A stretch of 64,000 nt of DNA from Nostoc sp. CHAB 5844 (GTDB taxonomy: Bacteria > Cyanobacteriota > Cyanobacteriia > Cyanobacteriales > Nostocaceae): NCBI RefSeq assembly GCF_020829595.1, contig NZ_JAIVFW010000001.1, positions 62,001 through 126,000 of the forward strand, written 5' to 3'. How positions within the stretch are numbered: position 1 is the first letter of the stretch; every line of letters begins with the position of its first letter. Below, piece after piece: positions 17,749 to 27,297 of the stretch. The notes under the pieces were generated by a model. The model had not been told where the DNA came from and ran no database searches. It saw nothing but the letters and a program-made list of their open reading frames with translations. The translations under genes and the position numbers were made by a program.

Positions 17749-18492
17749 GTGGCAAAAGAACAAACCCCAATAATTATTGCTGAGAATGTTCATAAATGGT
17801 ATGGAAAATTCCATGTTCTTCGCGGAGTGAGTTTAACAGTTAATCGTGGAGAAGTAGTAGTTTTAATGGGGCCTTCCGGTTCAGGGAAATCAACATTTAT
17901 CCGCACGTTTAATGCTTTAGAAGAATATCAACAAGGAAAAATTACTATTGATAGTATTACCCTTAGCAATGATTTGCGGAATATTGAAGCAATTCGACAA
18001 GAAGTTGGAATGGTTTTTCAACAGTTTAATTTGTTTCCGCATCTCACCGTAATGCAAAATATCACCTTGGCACCAATTTGGGTACGTCGTTGGTCGAAAG
18101 CCAAGGCTGAAGAATTAGCAATGCAACTCTTGGAACGAGTGGGAATATTAGAACAGGCACAGAAATATCCAGGACAGTTGTCTGGTGGACAACAACAGCG
18201 AGTAGCGATCGCTCGTGCATTAGCCATGCAACCTAAAATTATGCTATTCGACGAACCCACCTCAGCTTTAGATCCTGAAATGGTACGCGAAGTATTAGAT
18301 GTCATGCGCGGTCTGGCGCGTGATGGCATGACAATGGTTGTAGTTACCCACGAAGTTGGATTTGCCCGTGAAGTTGCTGACAGAGTAATTTTAATGGATA
18401 GCGGTTCTCTCGTAGAGTCAGCAACACCTAATGTCTTTTTTACCAAACCTCAAGAGGACAGAACCCGCCAATTTTTATCTCAAATTCTCTAG
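17749..18492 (+). CDS. bgtA: Amino-acid ABC transporter ATP-binding protein
   Basis: 247 aa, GTG start at 17749 with AGAGGT upstream. Walker [10 protein letters not shown] (41-49), Q-loop in [15 protein letters not shown], signature LSGGQQQR (144-151), Walker B IMLFDEP (164-170), D-loop SALD, switch His in [15 protein letters not shown] typical GlnQ/HisP-type ATPase that powers the NatFGH transporter. In Anabaena the same ATPase also serves the Bgt basic amino-acid system; whether it is shared here is inferred. Last gene of the cluster, 75 bp after natH. Confidence 0.9.
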   Translation: MAKEQTPIIIAENVHKWYGKFHVLRGVSLTVNRGEVVVLMGPSGSGKSTFIRTFNALEEYQQGKITIDSITLSNDLRNIEAIRQEVGMVFQQFNLFPHLTVMQNITLAPIWVRRWSKAKAEELAMQLLERVGILEQAQKYPGQLSGGQQQRVAIARALAMQPKIMLFDEPTSALDPEMVREVLDVMRGLARDGMTMVVVTHEVGFAREVADRVILMDSGSLVESATPNVFFTKPQEDRTRQFLSQIL

Positions 18493-18507
18493 TAATCGAG
18501 TTAACAA

Positions 18508-19188
18508 TTACGAATTAATGTCCTTCTGCCCTATAACTTCACACCAAGCTTGAGCAAAAAGTCCATCAGGATGCTCGCTCCATTCCCGCAAAGCATTACT
18601 CATAAGTTTCAAGTCATACGCTTCTTTTTCCATCGCTTGAGGGACATTCACAGAAACTTCAATTTGTAGTGCCAAATATTCTGCAATTAAACTCAACGGT
18701 TCATAGCACTGATAAGAAGCCGAAGCTTTGATATTGATAAACCCAGCTTGTCGCAACAACGCTCGTAATTCTCTACCTACCTCAAGATTGCCACCATTCT
18801 GCTGCTGAAGCCACTTGTAATGAGACATTGCCTGATCTAATTCTGGAGTGGTTGGTGCAATTAAAAAACCACTCCAGTCAGGACTACGCAGACCAATAAT
18901 TCCCCCTGGTTTCAAAACTCTCAATATTTCTTGCAAAGCCTTGGCTGGGTCTTGAAGATGCTCAAACAAAGCATGAGAAAAAACAGCATCAAACGATTCA
19001 TCAGCAAAAGGTAATTCGTAAATATTTGCCTGTTGAAAATTAGCATTAGCGATCACTCCTTTCAAAGCATTTTCAGCAGCTATGGAAATTTGAGAAGCTT
19101 CTCGATCAATCCCTGTGACAGTGCCAGGAGCTATTGCTTGGGCTAAACCCAAGCTAATCGTACCAGGGCCACAACCACAATCCAGCAA
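18508..19188 (-). CDS. Class I SAM methyltransferase, 5'-truncated
   Basis: The visible frame starts with a TTG directly at SAM motif I (LLDCGCGPGTISLGLA), so the usual N-terminal helices are missing. In-frame codons reach back to 19239 (LDSHAAFFKPYLKPGIK) before a TGA. Core motifs follow: TGIDREASQI (acidic residue binding ribose), ANIYELPFADESFDAVF, LQEILRVLKPGGIIGLRSP. This is a Methyltransf_11-type domain of unknown substrate. The break lies where an equally truncated LysR gene begins on the other strand, so a deletion probably removed both 5' ends. It may be a pseudogene. Confidence 0.7.
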   Translation of the reverse strand: MLDCGCGPGTISLGLAQAIAPGTVTGIDREASQISIAAENALKGVIANANFQQANIYELPFADESFDAVFSHALFEHLQDPAKALQEILRVLKPGGIIGLRSPDWSGFLIAPTTPELDQAMSHYKWLQQQNGGNLEVGRELRALLRQAGFINIKASASYQCYEPLSLIAEYLALQIEVSVNVPQAMEKEAYDLKLMSNALREWSEHPDGLFAQAWCEVIGQKDINS

Positions 19189-19210
19189 TTTTATTCCTGG
19201 TTTTAAATAA

Positions 19211-19741
19211 GGTTTAAAAAAGGCAGCATGGCTATCTAATCAACAGGAGCAAGCATTGCGTGATCGCATTATCCATCTTGGTTTTGCCCATCCACTCTTA
19301 GAAGACAGTACACTCTCTCAAAAATGCATTCATAAAGCATCCTTAATTGTAGCTTTGCCAGAAATGCATCCTTTAGCCAAACAAAAAAGCATATCCGTGC
19401 GATCGCTTGTCAACGAATCCTTCATTATGTTTCCCCGTTATCTGGGTTCTGGACTTTACGACCAAATCCTTAATCTTTGCCAAACAGGAAATTTCAGCCC
19501 TAAAGTGACTCAAGAAGCTATTCAAATGCAGACAATCATTGGGTTGGTATCCGCAAGTATGGGAATTGCGATCGTCCCATCCTTGTTACAAAATCTCCAA
19601 AGAAACGATATCGCTTATCGACCCATGAAAGAAAAAACGCCGGTAATAGAAATAGCTATGGTTTGGCAGCCAGACAACATAACGCCTGTCCTGCATGAGT
19701 TTTTCCAAGTTGTCAGAACTGTCTGTAGTTATGGTGATTAA
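19211..19741 (+). pseudogene. LysR-type regulator fragment, DNA-binding domain missing
   Basis: The frame is open from 19211, recognisable from about 19223 (WLSNQQEQALRDRIIHLGFAHP) to the stop at 19741. This is the C-terminal two-thirds of a LysR effector-binding domain (LVNESFIMFPRY, GLVSASMGIAIVPSLLQN). The N-terminal winged helix and linker, about 120 residues, are absent and no start codon with a ribosome site exists; TTG 19256 is the first possible start. Without the DNA-binding part it cannot act as a regulator, so I call it a remnant. Confidence 0.75.
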
Positions 19742-20044
19742 ATTATCCTTTCTACAAGCATCTCAATAACTCATTTATGCATTTTTTATATTGCAGTTAT
19801 CTGCTGATAGCAAAACAATCGGGTTTACACTTACCTATCGTTTTTAATGACACACTTAGTTGTTATTTTAAATAGTAAAAATTTTATCAAGTATTACCTA
19901 AGTAACTATAAATAAATTTTACTCAATCTTCAACGAAAACTACTGACATCAAAAGAGACTAAAGAGACAATTAAATATAGGCGCAACAAAGTGCAGAACA
20001 ACAGTTTCGTTATCCAAAAAGCCAGGGACTCTGACTGATTTCTT
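19742..20044. other. Spacer before the GT4 gene
   Basis: 303 bp, AT-rich, no frame of note. It must contain the promoter of the glycosyltransferase gene; I see no strong boxes. Confidence 0.4.
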
Positions 20045-21316
20045 ATGCGGATATTAATTTACTCCTACAACTACTATCCAGAACCAATTGGTATTGCCCC
20101 GTTGATGACGGAATTAGCAGAGGGACTGGCCAAGCGAGGGCATGAAGTGCGGGTCGTCACCGCTATGCCAAACTATCCTGAACGCCAAATTTACGAGGAT
20201 TATCGGGGCAAATTTTACCTTAATGAGTATAAAAATGGTGTTCAAATCCAACGCAGTTATGTTTGGATTCGCCCACAACCGAATCTGTTGGATCGGATAA
20301 TGCTGGATGCTAGTTTCGTTGTGACAAGTTTTTTACCTGCGTTGGTTGGTTTGCGACCAGATGTAATTCTATCAACGTCACCATCACTACCTGTGTGCGT
20401 ACCTGCGGCTTTGTTAGGATGGTTACGTGCTTGTCCTGTAGTACTTAACCTTCAAGACATCCTACCGGAAGCAGCCGTTCATGTTGGATTACTAAAAAAT
20501 AAATTTCTGATCAAAGTATTTGCAGCATTAGAAAAATTTGCTTACCATTCAGCCTCAAAAATTAGCGTTATCGCTGATGGGTTTGTCGAAAATTTGCTAT
20601 CTAAGGGTGTAGACGCAGACAAAATTGAGCAAATCTCTAACTGGGTTGATGTAAATTTTATTCGCCCTTTACCTAAAGAAAACAATCCTTTCCGTGATGC
20701 ACATAATCTCAACGGTAAGTTTGTAGTGCAGTATTCTGGAAACATTGCTCTTACTCAAGGCTTAGAAACTGTAATTCAAGCTGCCGCTACTTTACGTAAT
20801 ATCCCAGAAATTGCTTTTGTGATTGTTGGTGAAGCTAAAGGTTTACAGCGATTGCAGCAGTATTGTTTAGACTGCGGTGCAGATAATGTCCTGTTACTAC
20901 CGTTCCAACCCCGCGAACATTTGCCGCAAATGTTGGCAGCTGCTGACGTGGGTTTAGTCGTACAGAAGAAAAATGTTATATCCTTCAATATGCCGTCAAA
21001 AATCCAAGTTTTGCTGGCCAGTGGTCGGGCATTAGTTGCTTCTGTACCCGAAAATGGAACCGCAGCAAGAGCCGTGAGACAAAGTGGCGGTGGAGTTATC
21101 GTTCCTCCAGAAGATGCCCAGGCTTTGGCAGCAGCTATTTTAGAACTTTATAAACACCCGGAAAAGGTAAAAACTTTGGGCTACAACAGCCGTCAATATG
21201 CCGTAGAGCAATATGCTTTTGAGCAAGCTTTAAATCACTACGAGACTTTGTTTGAATCAGTCACAGCCGACACTCAAATAATTGAGAGCAAAGTAGTGTC
21301 AAAACAAGAAGTGTAA
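20045..21316 (+). CDS. Family 4 glycosyltransferase (WcaI-like)
   Basis: 423 aa, GT-B fold. N-terminal domain: MRILIYSYNYYPEPIGIAPL, LAKRGHEVRVVTAMPNYP. C-terminal domain: VQYSGNIALTQGLETVIQAA, and the donor-binding stretch LLPFQPREHLPQMLAAADVGLVV, MPSKIQVLLASGRALVA. The opening and the PNYPE motif are those of WcaI-type enzymes that add fucose or other sugars during exopolysaccharide assembly. It would act on the cytoplasmic face of the membrane. It is not beside a sugar transferase here, although two occur in the window (8871 and 34527). Donor sugar unknown. Confidence 0.85.
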   Translation: MRILIYSYNYYPEPIGIAPLMTELAEGLAKRGHEVRVVTAMPNYPERQIYEDYRGKFYLNEYKNGVQIQRSYVWIRPQPNLLDRIMLDASFVVTSFLPALVGLRPDVILSTSPSLPVCVPAALLGWLRACPVVLNLQDILPEAAVHVGLLKNKFLIKVFAALEKFAYHSASKISVIADGFVENLLSKGVDADKIEQISNWVDVNFIRPLPKENNPFRDAHNLNGKFVVQYSGNIALTQGLETVIQAAATLRNIPEIAFVIVGEAKGLQRLQQYCLDCGADNVLLLPFQPREHLPQMLAAADVGLVVQKKNVISFNMPSKIQVLLASGRALVASVPENGTAARAVRQSGGGVIVPPEDAQALAAAILELYKHPEKVKTLGYNSRQYAVEQYAFEQALNHYETLFESVTADTQIIESKVVSKQEV

Positions 21317-21807
21317 TTTTAAAGAGTATCTAAAACTACACGATAATACCCAATTACGGTTACTCAGAAAAGTCGATTCTGGAAAATATAGTAGCCATTG
21401 TACTCTTGAATGAAACTTAGCAGAGATCATGGGTGCATTAATTTTATCTGCATTTTAAGCACACAATAGCTAAATATATCCTAGAACACAATCAATTGAT
21501 TATGCACTGGCAGTTAGAGAACAACAGTTAAATTAGTGCCTAGTCATACTTTAGGTAGAAGATTTAAAATTATGATATTTAGTTAAAAATTATTCGCTAA
21601 AATTATTAGTGTAAAGTATACTGCTGGATCTGCCTCTGCACATTAGCCAATAGCTATTTGGTCTGATTTTTAGTTGCAACCCGAACAGTTAATTTTGAAC
21701 CAACTGCATTAACAGAGGTTTTTTGTTAGTATTCAAAAAAACAGTTGTTGTTCAATTGTTGTTTGTGAGTAATTATAAAATAAAAAGGATCAAGTACCTG
21801 AGGTTTA
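21317..21807. other. Spacer between GT4 gene and rsfS
   Basis: 491 bp with no coding frame, AT-rich. I see no strong terminator after the GT4 gene and no recognisable RNA. It probably contains the rsfS promoter. Confidence 0.4.
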
Positions 21808-22266
21808 ATGTCTGATTATATCCAAGGAATCCCATTACAATCTGTGTCGGAAAAGAATAGTTCACTCAAAAGTCTAGATGCAGGCAGAAAAGATTTGAGT
21901 GGACAATTAGCTATGACTGTTGCTGAAGCAGCATCAGACCGCAAAGCAGGAGATATTCTGGTACTGAGGGTAGCCGATGTATCTTACCTGGCAGATTATT
22001 TTGTGATGATGACGGGCTACTCTAGGGTGCAAGTCAGGGCGATCGCCGAAGCCATAGAAGATAAAGTAGATACTGAATGGCAACGTCGTCCTCTGCGCGT
22101 AGAAGGCAAAGCCGAAGGGAGTTGGGTGTTACAAGATTACGGTGATGTGATCGTTCACATCATGATGCCCAAGGAGCGGGAGTTTTATAATTTAGAAGCG
22201 TTCTGGGTTCATGCAGAACGTATTTCCGTTCCAGAAGCTGATGAGGGTGGGGGTAAACCAACATGA
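21808..22266 (+). CDS. rsfS: Ribosomal silencing factor RsfS
   Basis: 152 aa. After a variable 35-residue N-terminus comes the whole RsfS/Iojap domain: DRKAGDILVLRVADVSYLADYFVMMTGYS, QVRAIAEAIED, GSWVLQDYGDVIVHIMMP, REFYNLEAFW. The factor binds L14 of the large ribosomal subunit and blocks subunit joining when nutrients are scarce. It overlaps the next gene by 4 bp (ATGA), a common cyanobacterial pair. Confidence 0.93.
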   Translation: MSDYIQGIPLQSVSEKNSSLKSLDAGRKDLSGQLAMTVAEAASDRKAGDILVLRVADVSYLADYFVMMTGYSRVQVRAIAEAIEDKVDTEWQRRPLRVEGKAEGSWVLQDYGDVIVHIMMPKEREFYNLEAFWVHAERISVPEADEGGGKPT

Positions 22267-22763
22267 TGAGGTCTTCGGTTTCAAATTGCCCAGTTCCCAC
22301 AGACCAACAACCACTTAATGAGTACGAAGAATTAAAAACTTCCTGGCTGTTTCGTGATTGCACCTTAAATTGGCGGGAATACATCACAAATATAGCTTGG
22401 ATTTGGGGTTTTTCCTGGCTAGTCTCTGGTCCAGTCGCATCTGCTAGCTTTCCACCACAAAAATATACTGCCCATTTTGTCCTCTGCGGGGCCGCAGGGG
22501 CGAGTCTGGGTGTAATCTTGGTATTAGTGCGTATGTATTTAGGCTGGCTTTATGTACGCGATCGCCTCTACAGTACGACCGTATTTTATGAAGAGTCAGG
22601 CTGGTATGATGGTCAAACCTGGATAAAACCTCAAGAAGTGTTAACTCGCGATCGCTTGATTGTGACATACGAAATTAAGCCAATTCTCCAACGGTTACAA
22701 TTTACCTTTGCTGGCTTGGCGGGAATGTACCTAATTGGTACTATAGTTTGGCATTTGTCGTAA
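22263..22763 (+). CDS. CGLD27 family (DUF1230) membrane protein
   Basis: 166 aa. N-terminal CPVPTDQQPLNEYEELKTSWLF is the family signature, followed by membrane helices at about residues 45-65, 75-97 and 145-165, and a conserved LYVRDRLYSTTVFYEESGWYDGQ between them. CGLD27 is conserved in cyanobacteria, algae and plants and is linked to plastid function and iron or light stress; its molecular role is not established. Translationally coupled to rsfS. Confidence 0.87.
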   Translation: MMRSSVSNCPVPTDQQPLNEYEELKTSWLFRDCTLNWREYITNIAWIWGFSWLVSGPVASASFPPQKYTAHFVLCGAAGASLGVILVLVRMYLGWLYVRDRLYSTTVFYEESGWYDGQTWIKPQEVLTRDRLIVTYEIKPILQRLQFTFAGLAGMYLIGTIVWHLS

Positions 22764-22764
22764 A

Positions 22765-22835
22765 CAGTCATTAGTCATTGGTCATTGGTCATTAGTAAAA
22801 AACATAATGACAAAGGACAATTGACAAGTGACAAA
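22765..22835. repeat. Heptameric repeat cluster
   Basis: Tandem GTCATTG/GTCATTA copies followed after a short gap by TGACAAA/TGACAAG copies in the opposite sense. The two halves can partly pair into a hairpin between the CGLD27 and asparaginase genes. Confidence 0.7.
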
Positions 22836-22861
22836 TAATAAATAAAGATAAATTTTAACCC

Positions 22862-23815
22862 ATGACAATGGGAAAACGAACTCAAGCCACAGTACTGGAA
22901 GTCCGGTTACTACGGGAAGGCATCATCGAATCGCGGCATATAGTCCAAGCTGTTGTATGCGACGACAGGGGACGGGTTTTATCCGTTGCTGGCAACGCTG
23001 AAACGGCCACATTTGTCCGTTCAGCGCTTAAACCCTTTCAAGCACTAGCTGTCACTACAACCGGCACACTAGAACGCTACGATCTAAGCGATCGCGATTT
23101 AGCAATTATGGCTAGTTCTCATAAAGGAACAATAGAGCAAGTCAGGCAGGTATTTAACATCCTTTGGCGTGCCGATGTTGATCCAACGGCTCTTCAATGC
23201 CCCATTCCTGAAGGTAAACGGAGTCCGCTGGAATACAATTGCTCTGGTAAACATGCAGGAATGTTAGCTGTTTGTCAGCAACGACACTGGCCTTTAAATA
23301 ACTACTTAGAACGCAAGCACCCCATACAGCAGTTAATTTTGGGCAAAGTCGCAGAGTTACTGCGAATGCCATCTGAGGAATTTATCAGCGCTCACGATGA
23401 CTGCGGCGTACCAACCTACCTCATGCAACTCGGACAGATAGCATCTTTGTATGCTCTACTAGCCTCTAGTAGCAATTTGGATATGGAGCGCATCGTTCGT
23501 GCTATGACTCATCATCCTGCTTTAGTTGCAGGAGATGGAGAATTTGATACAGAACTGATGCGTTTAGCTCCAGGGGAAGTAGTCACTAAAGCTGGTGCAG
23601 AAGGCGTACAATGTATCGGCAGACTTGGTGAAGGTATGGGATTAGCAATCAAAGTCATGGATGGAGCAAAACGAGCAAAATATGCCGTAGCTATTCACTT
23701 ACTGCAACAAATGGGTTGGATTAGCCCCAGTGCCGCAGAAACTCTCGCAGAAAAGTTTATGACCTTCGGCAAATACAAGCGTTTAGAAGTTGTAGGAGAA
23801 TTATCGCTGTTATAG
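22862..23815 (+). CDS. Asparaginase (Rhizobium etli type II family)
   Basis: 317 aa, soluble. Motifs of the asparaginase-II family (not related to E. coli AnsB): RSALKPFQALAV, MASSHKGT, LEYNCSGKHAGMLA, SAHDDCGVPTY, MTHHPALVAG, KAGAEGVQC. The conserved Ser, Lys and Cys in SALKPF and CSGKH form the active site. Members hydrolyse L-asparagine to aspartate and ammonia. ATG 22862 is used, with a second ATG two codons later. Confidence 0.88.
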   Translation: MTMGKRTQATVLEVRLLREGIIESRHIVQAVVCDDRGRVLSVAGNAETATFVRSALKPFQALAVTTTGTLERYDLSDRDLAIMASSHKGTIEQVRQVFNILWRADVDPTALQCPIPEGKRSPLEYNCSGKHAGMLAVCQQRHWPLNNYLERKHPIQQLILGKVAELLRMPSEEFISAHDDCGVPTYLMQLGQIASLYALLASSSNLDMERIVRAMTHHPALVAGDGEFDTELMRLAPGEVVTKAGAEGVQCIGRLGEGMGLAIKVMDGAKRAKYAVAIHLLQQMGWISPSAAETLAEKFMTFGKYKRLEVVGELSLL

Positions 23816-23861
23816 TTGTCAAACTCTAGACTTTGAGTTACACTAGAAAAGTCAAGAGCGA

Positions 23862-23938
<77 letters not shown>

Positions 23939-23950
23939 AATTAAAGAAGT

Positions 23951-23990
23951 AAACCCCTGTAGTTAGTTAAAACTACGGGGGTTTATTTTT
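23951..23990 (+). terminator. Rho-independent terminator after tRNA-fMet
   Basis: AAACCCC-T-GTAGTT, 6-nt loop, AACTAC-G-GGGGTTT followed by ATTTTT. Strong stem 12 bp downstream of the tRNA. Confidence 0.85.
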
Positions 23991-24352
23991 GAAATATTTT
24001 AAAGCGAGGTTGACGAGTCTGATCACCTGTTGCGATCGCCTACCTTACGATTTAGTATTTGACATAAGGGAAATCTTTTTACTTCGTAATTAAAAGCATC
24101 AACGACGAATTACGAATTACGAATTATATTGTCTTCCCGATAGATATGTTCGTAGGATATGGTAGCGAAATCCACCTTGTTGAGGCTGAAAAACGACAGC
24201 GTAAACCTTGTTCTGCACAATACCATGCTGCTTGAGGCTTAATCTTACAAGCATCTGTAGGTCATGAAAATTGTGTATCTTCGTCTGTCTGATTCGCAAA
24301 GCAAGGTTTTGATCTACTCTAAAGTAAAACCTTCCAAAAAGCGCGGAGAATA
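23991..24352. other. Spacer with GAATTAC repeats
   Basis: 362 bp. Three tandem GAATTAC heptamers at about 24106-24126. A minus-strand frame (24117-24566) crosses this region and the start of the GTPase gene; I judge it non-coding but it is the only long frame here. Confidence 0.4.
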
Positions 24353-25816
24353 ATGGTTGTGAAGTTAGAACGACCAATTTTAGTGGGAGGATTAGGTCTT
24401 TCCTTTTCCCTTTGGATACTACAAAGTTGGCATCATTCCATAGTACAGCTAGGTGAGTTTGGTTTATTGAGTACCTTGGCGGTTGGTGGTGGCTTGTGGT
24501 TATGGCAGCAAAATCGCTCAAAAGCCAGTTTACAACAGATAGATTGTACACCTGTAGATCGGGCAACAGCAGAAAGTGCGATCGCCAAAGCCGAAGCAGT
24601 AATTAACCAACTGGTACAAGAAGCAGAAAACCATACTTCCTTAAATACACTGCGAGAACAATTAACCTACTTGTTCTTAGAGTTAGACAGACAAGAAATT
24701 AAAATTGCTGTTACTGGCGGTAAAGCCGTAGGTAAAAGCACTTTAATTGGAGTGCTGAAGTCTAGTGGTTGGCAAGAAAAACAGCCAAAATTCCACTTTC
24801 AAGAGACAGCACCTCTGTTTAGAGAAACAACTGACAAGTCAGATACAGCAGTTCTAGCAGAAGTGTCAAAATCTGATGTTGTTCTGTTTCTCACCAATGG
24901 TGACTTGACTGATACAGAATTCCAAACCTTACAACAGTTAAAGGCTGCAAATCATTCGACAATTCTGGTTTTTAACAAACAAGATCAGTATTTAGCCGAT
25001 GAACGTGCTAGTGTTTTGCTGTCGTTACAACAAAGAATACAAAGTAATGTCGTAGCTACTGCTGTATCCCCCATACCTATTAAAGTACGAAAACACGAGA
25101 CTGATGGTTCTGTACAAGAATGGATGGAACAGCCAGCACCAGACATTGCACAACTAACGCAGCAATTAAGTGCAGTTTTGGCACAGCAAGGGCAAAAGTT
25201 GGTGTGGACAACCACCATGAGAAAAGCTTTGGCGCTGAAAGCTGAGGCGAAAAACTGGTTGAATAAAACGAGATGCGATCGCGCCACTCCAGTTATTGAA
25301 CAATATCAATGGATAGCTGCGGCTACAGCCTTTGCTAACCCAGTACCAGCGTTAGATATACTGGCGACTGCAACAATAAATGCCCAAATGGTAATGGATT
25401 TAGGTAATATCTATCAGCAGAAATTATCTCTAGAACAAGCGCAAACCGTAGTCGGCACAATGGTAAGTTTGATGTTGAAACTAGGTTTAGTAGAACTTTC
25501 TACAAAAGCCGTGAGCAGCGTCTTAAAAAGTAACGCCATCACCTTTGTTGCTGGTGGTTTAGTGCAAGGAGTTAGTGCAGCTTATCTCACCAGAGTAGCA
25601 GGTTTAAGTTTAGTTGAGTATTTCGCCCAGCAAGAAATAGTGCTAGATTCGGGAAGTTCATTACATCTCGATAAGTTACGCCAAACCTTGCAACAAGTGT
25701 TTCAGCAAAATCAGCAGATAGCTTTTCTGCAAGGCTTTGTTAAACAGGGAATGAAGCATTTATTGCCACAGACACAACAGGTTGAAATTGTTTGTGCTGA
25801 GAAGGCTATTGGTTAA
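24353..25816 (+). CDS. Membrane-associated GTPase with C-terminal DUF697
   Basis: 487 aa. Two short hydrophobic segments at the N-terminus (about residues 8-50), then a GTPase-like domain: P-loop TGGKAVGKSTL near residue 120, SDVVLFLTNGDLTD, and FNKQD as the N/TKxD base-recognition motif. The C-terminal half (VIEQYQWIAAATAFANPVPALDILATATINAQMV) is DUF697, a helical membrane-associated domain common after such GTPases. Cyanobacteria encode several members of unknown role. The usual DxxG is weakly conserved, so nucleotide turnover may be atypical. Confidence 0.82.
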   Translation: MVVKLERPILVGGLGLSFSLWILQSWHHSIVQLGEFGLLSTLAVGGGLWLWQQNRSKASLQQIDCTPVDRATAESAIAKAEAVINQLVQEAENHTSLNTLREQLTYLFLELDRQEIKIAVTGGKAVGKSTLIGVLKSSGWQEKQPKFHFQETAPLFRETTDKSDTAVLAEVSKSDVVLFLTNGDLTDTEFQTLQQLKAANHSTILVFNKQDQYLADERASVLLSLQQRIQSNVVATAVSPIPIKVRKHETDGSVQEWMEQPAPDIAQLTQQLSAVLAQQGQKLVWTTTMRKALALKAEAKNWLNKTRCDRATPVIEQYQWIAAATAFANPVPALDILATATINAQMVMDLGNIYQQKLSLEQAQTVVGTMVSLMLKLGLVELSTKAVSSVLKSNAITFVAGGLVQGVSAAYLTRVAGLSLVEYFAQQEIVLDSGSSLHLDKLRQTLQQVFQQNQQIAFLQGFVKQGMKHLLPQTQQVEIVCAEKAIG

Positions 25817-25830
25817 TAGAAGGATAGAGC

Positions 25831-25867
25831 AAAAAGGAGATGGTTATTATGTAACTATCTCCTTTTT
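25831..25867. terminator. Strong bidirectional terminator hairpin
   Basis: AAAAAGGAGATGGTTA (25831-25846) pairs with TAACTATCTCCTTTTT (25852-25867), a 16-bp stem with a single G-U, ending in T on one strand and A on the other. It follows the GTPase gene and faces the convergent gene that stops at 25930. Confidence 0.85.
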
Positions 25868-25929
25868 ACTTAAAAGTTAAACTTTTTACAGCACTAATAG
25901 TTAATCACCTTAGTTGCAGAAGAATTTTA

Positions 25930-26658
25930 TTAAATAACTGATTCTGCAAGCATTACAGTATGCAAATTGATATTTTGCTTGTTTACAAAATCCATGAATG
26001 AATTCATAGCTTCTGTGTAAGCTTCAAATGTTAACTCTGCTACGCCTATGGCTTTCTGTCTTTGCTCATAACTAAGTTCTATTTGTTGAAAGAAACTTAC
26101 AATATTTGGCATATTCATTTGGTGATGCTCTTCTTCATGCAAATGACACATACCAAAATAACGATAGTCTTGACCTGTGATTTCTTTAAGTTCTAAAGCT
26201 ACTGGTTGTGATATGTTGAAAAAAACATTTGCTGTGGCTTCAGCAACTTGCATAGCTACAAACTTGAAGATAGGATCTGCCTGAAAAATATGATGATAGA
26301 GTTGATAACACACTGTGCGTGATTTTAAAGTATTTTCACCAAAACTAAATAACATTGCATCAGTTAGTGTTTTACAATGATGAAGCTCCAGTTTTTCTAT
26401 ATCTTCTAAAAGCCATTGCCAATGAAAATGTTCTTCATAGGTATGTTTATTAATTAAATCTTGAATTTTGTTGGATGTTGGTTCTTCGCGGAAAACATTA
26501 TTGCACAGTTCGCCAAAACCCATAGCTAAAGGAACAATTAGTGGCGCAAAACTGAGTCTATCTTTGGGATGTATATTTTTATTTTGCATAAAATCAAATA
26601 ATGGCAACTTAGCAAAATCTTGCTTTTTGTTTTCAATCAATGCCAAAACTTGCTGCAT
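25930..26658 (-). CDS. Haem-oxygenase-like iron protein (putative diiron oxygenase)
   Basis: 242 aa, all-helical, rich in His and Glu. The ligand pattern is that of haem-oxygenase-like diiron proteins: Glu in GFGELCNNV (first helix), EEHFHWQW with E-x3-H spacing, Glu in VAEATANVF, and HLHEEEHHQMN. The arrangement of Glu and His on several helices suggests a two-metal site rather than haem binding. Possible activities in this superfamily range from fatty-acid decarboxylation to N-oxygenation; none can be picked from sequence. It stands alone with a terminator at its 3' end. Confidence 0.6.
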   Translation of the reverse strand: MQQVLALIENKKQDFAKLPLFDFMQNKNIHPKDRLSFAPLIVPLAMGFGELCNNVFREEPTSNKIQDLINKHTYEEHFHWQWLLEDIEKLELHHCKTLTDAMLFSFGENTLKSRTVCYQLYHHIFQADPIFKFVAMQVAEATANVFFNISQPVALELKEITGQDYRYFGMCHLHEEEHHQMNMPNIVSFFQQIELSYEQRQKAIGVAELTFEAYTEAMNSFMDFVNKQNINLHTVMLAESVI

Positions 26659-27297
26659 ATTTTTGGTTCCTGATTTGAATTATAAGAAATAGTTGAAATT
26701 CCATGCAAACAGTGATGGAATCAAAAAATAGGCAAACCTTTTGTGCATATATGAAAAATATATGCAGGTATGTAGCTAACAAAAGTTATTTTGCTAAAGT
26801 TAGCCTGAATCCAGGAATATTTTTTGTAGTGAAATTTAAAAACTCACTCGAAGAATCTTAACCAGTTGAAATTGTTTGTTTTTTAGTCAGTTGAGTTCAG
26901 CAATTTATCTACATTTTTGCCCTTAAGCCTCAATTTTCATTTTTCCGAAGTGTCTAATAAATAAAATAAATTTCAATTTATTTTTAAGACATATATAAAA
27001 TTGAGGATATCTAAATTGGTTTCTATTACTATTTTAAACTTTTTAGTAAAAATGATATCTGTAATTATATTAAATTAAAAAAAAATATTTATACACATAT
27101 ATATTATAGAGATTTCGTAGATTTCATCACTATTACGGTTGCCGTGTTAGTTAATTTAAGATAATCAAATTTAGAAAAAATATTAGCTAATTAACAAGCC
27201 GTCAGTAGATATAGCAGTAGGTGATGATATTGAAATTGAGAGAATGGGCAAACTAATTCTATGTATGTAGTTTAAAGCTCTCACTACTCGGAAAACT
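26659..27297. other. Very AT-rich spacer upstream of the Cache kinase
   Basis: 639 bp, strongly A/T. No reading frame or RNA recognised. It is shared by two divergent genes and must contain both promoters. Confidence 0.45.

Noticed and set aside
18018-18446. 142-codon frame antisense to bgtA
   Set aside because: A shadow of the ATPase gene: composition follows the reverse complement and it has no domain.
22765-22835. CRISPR array
   Set aside because: Units are 7 bp tandem repeats without spacers, and no cas genes occur in the window.
24117-24566. 149-codon minus-strand frame across the GTPase start
   Set aside because: Almost half lies antisense to the GTPase coding region, it ends in GAATTAC repeats and has no ribosome site or family.
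24353-25816. GTPase as a second dynamin family member
   Set aside because: The C-terminal half is DUF697, and the long dynamin stalk is missing.
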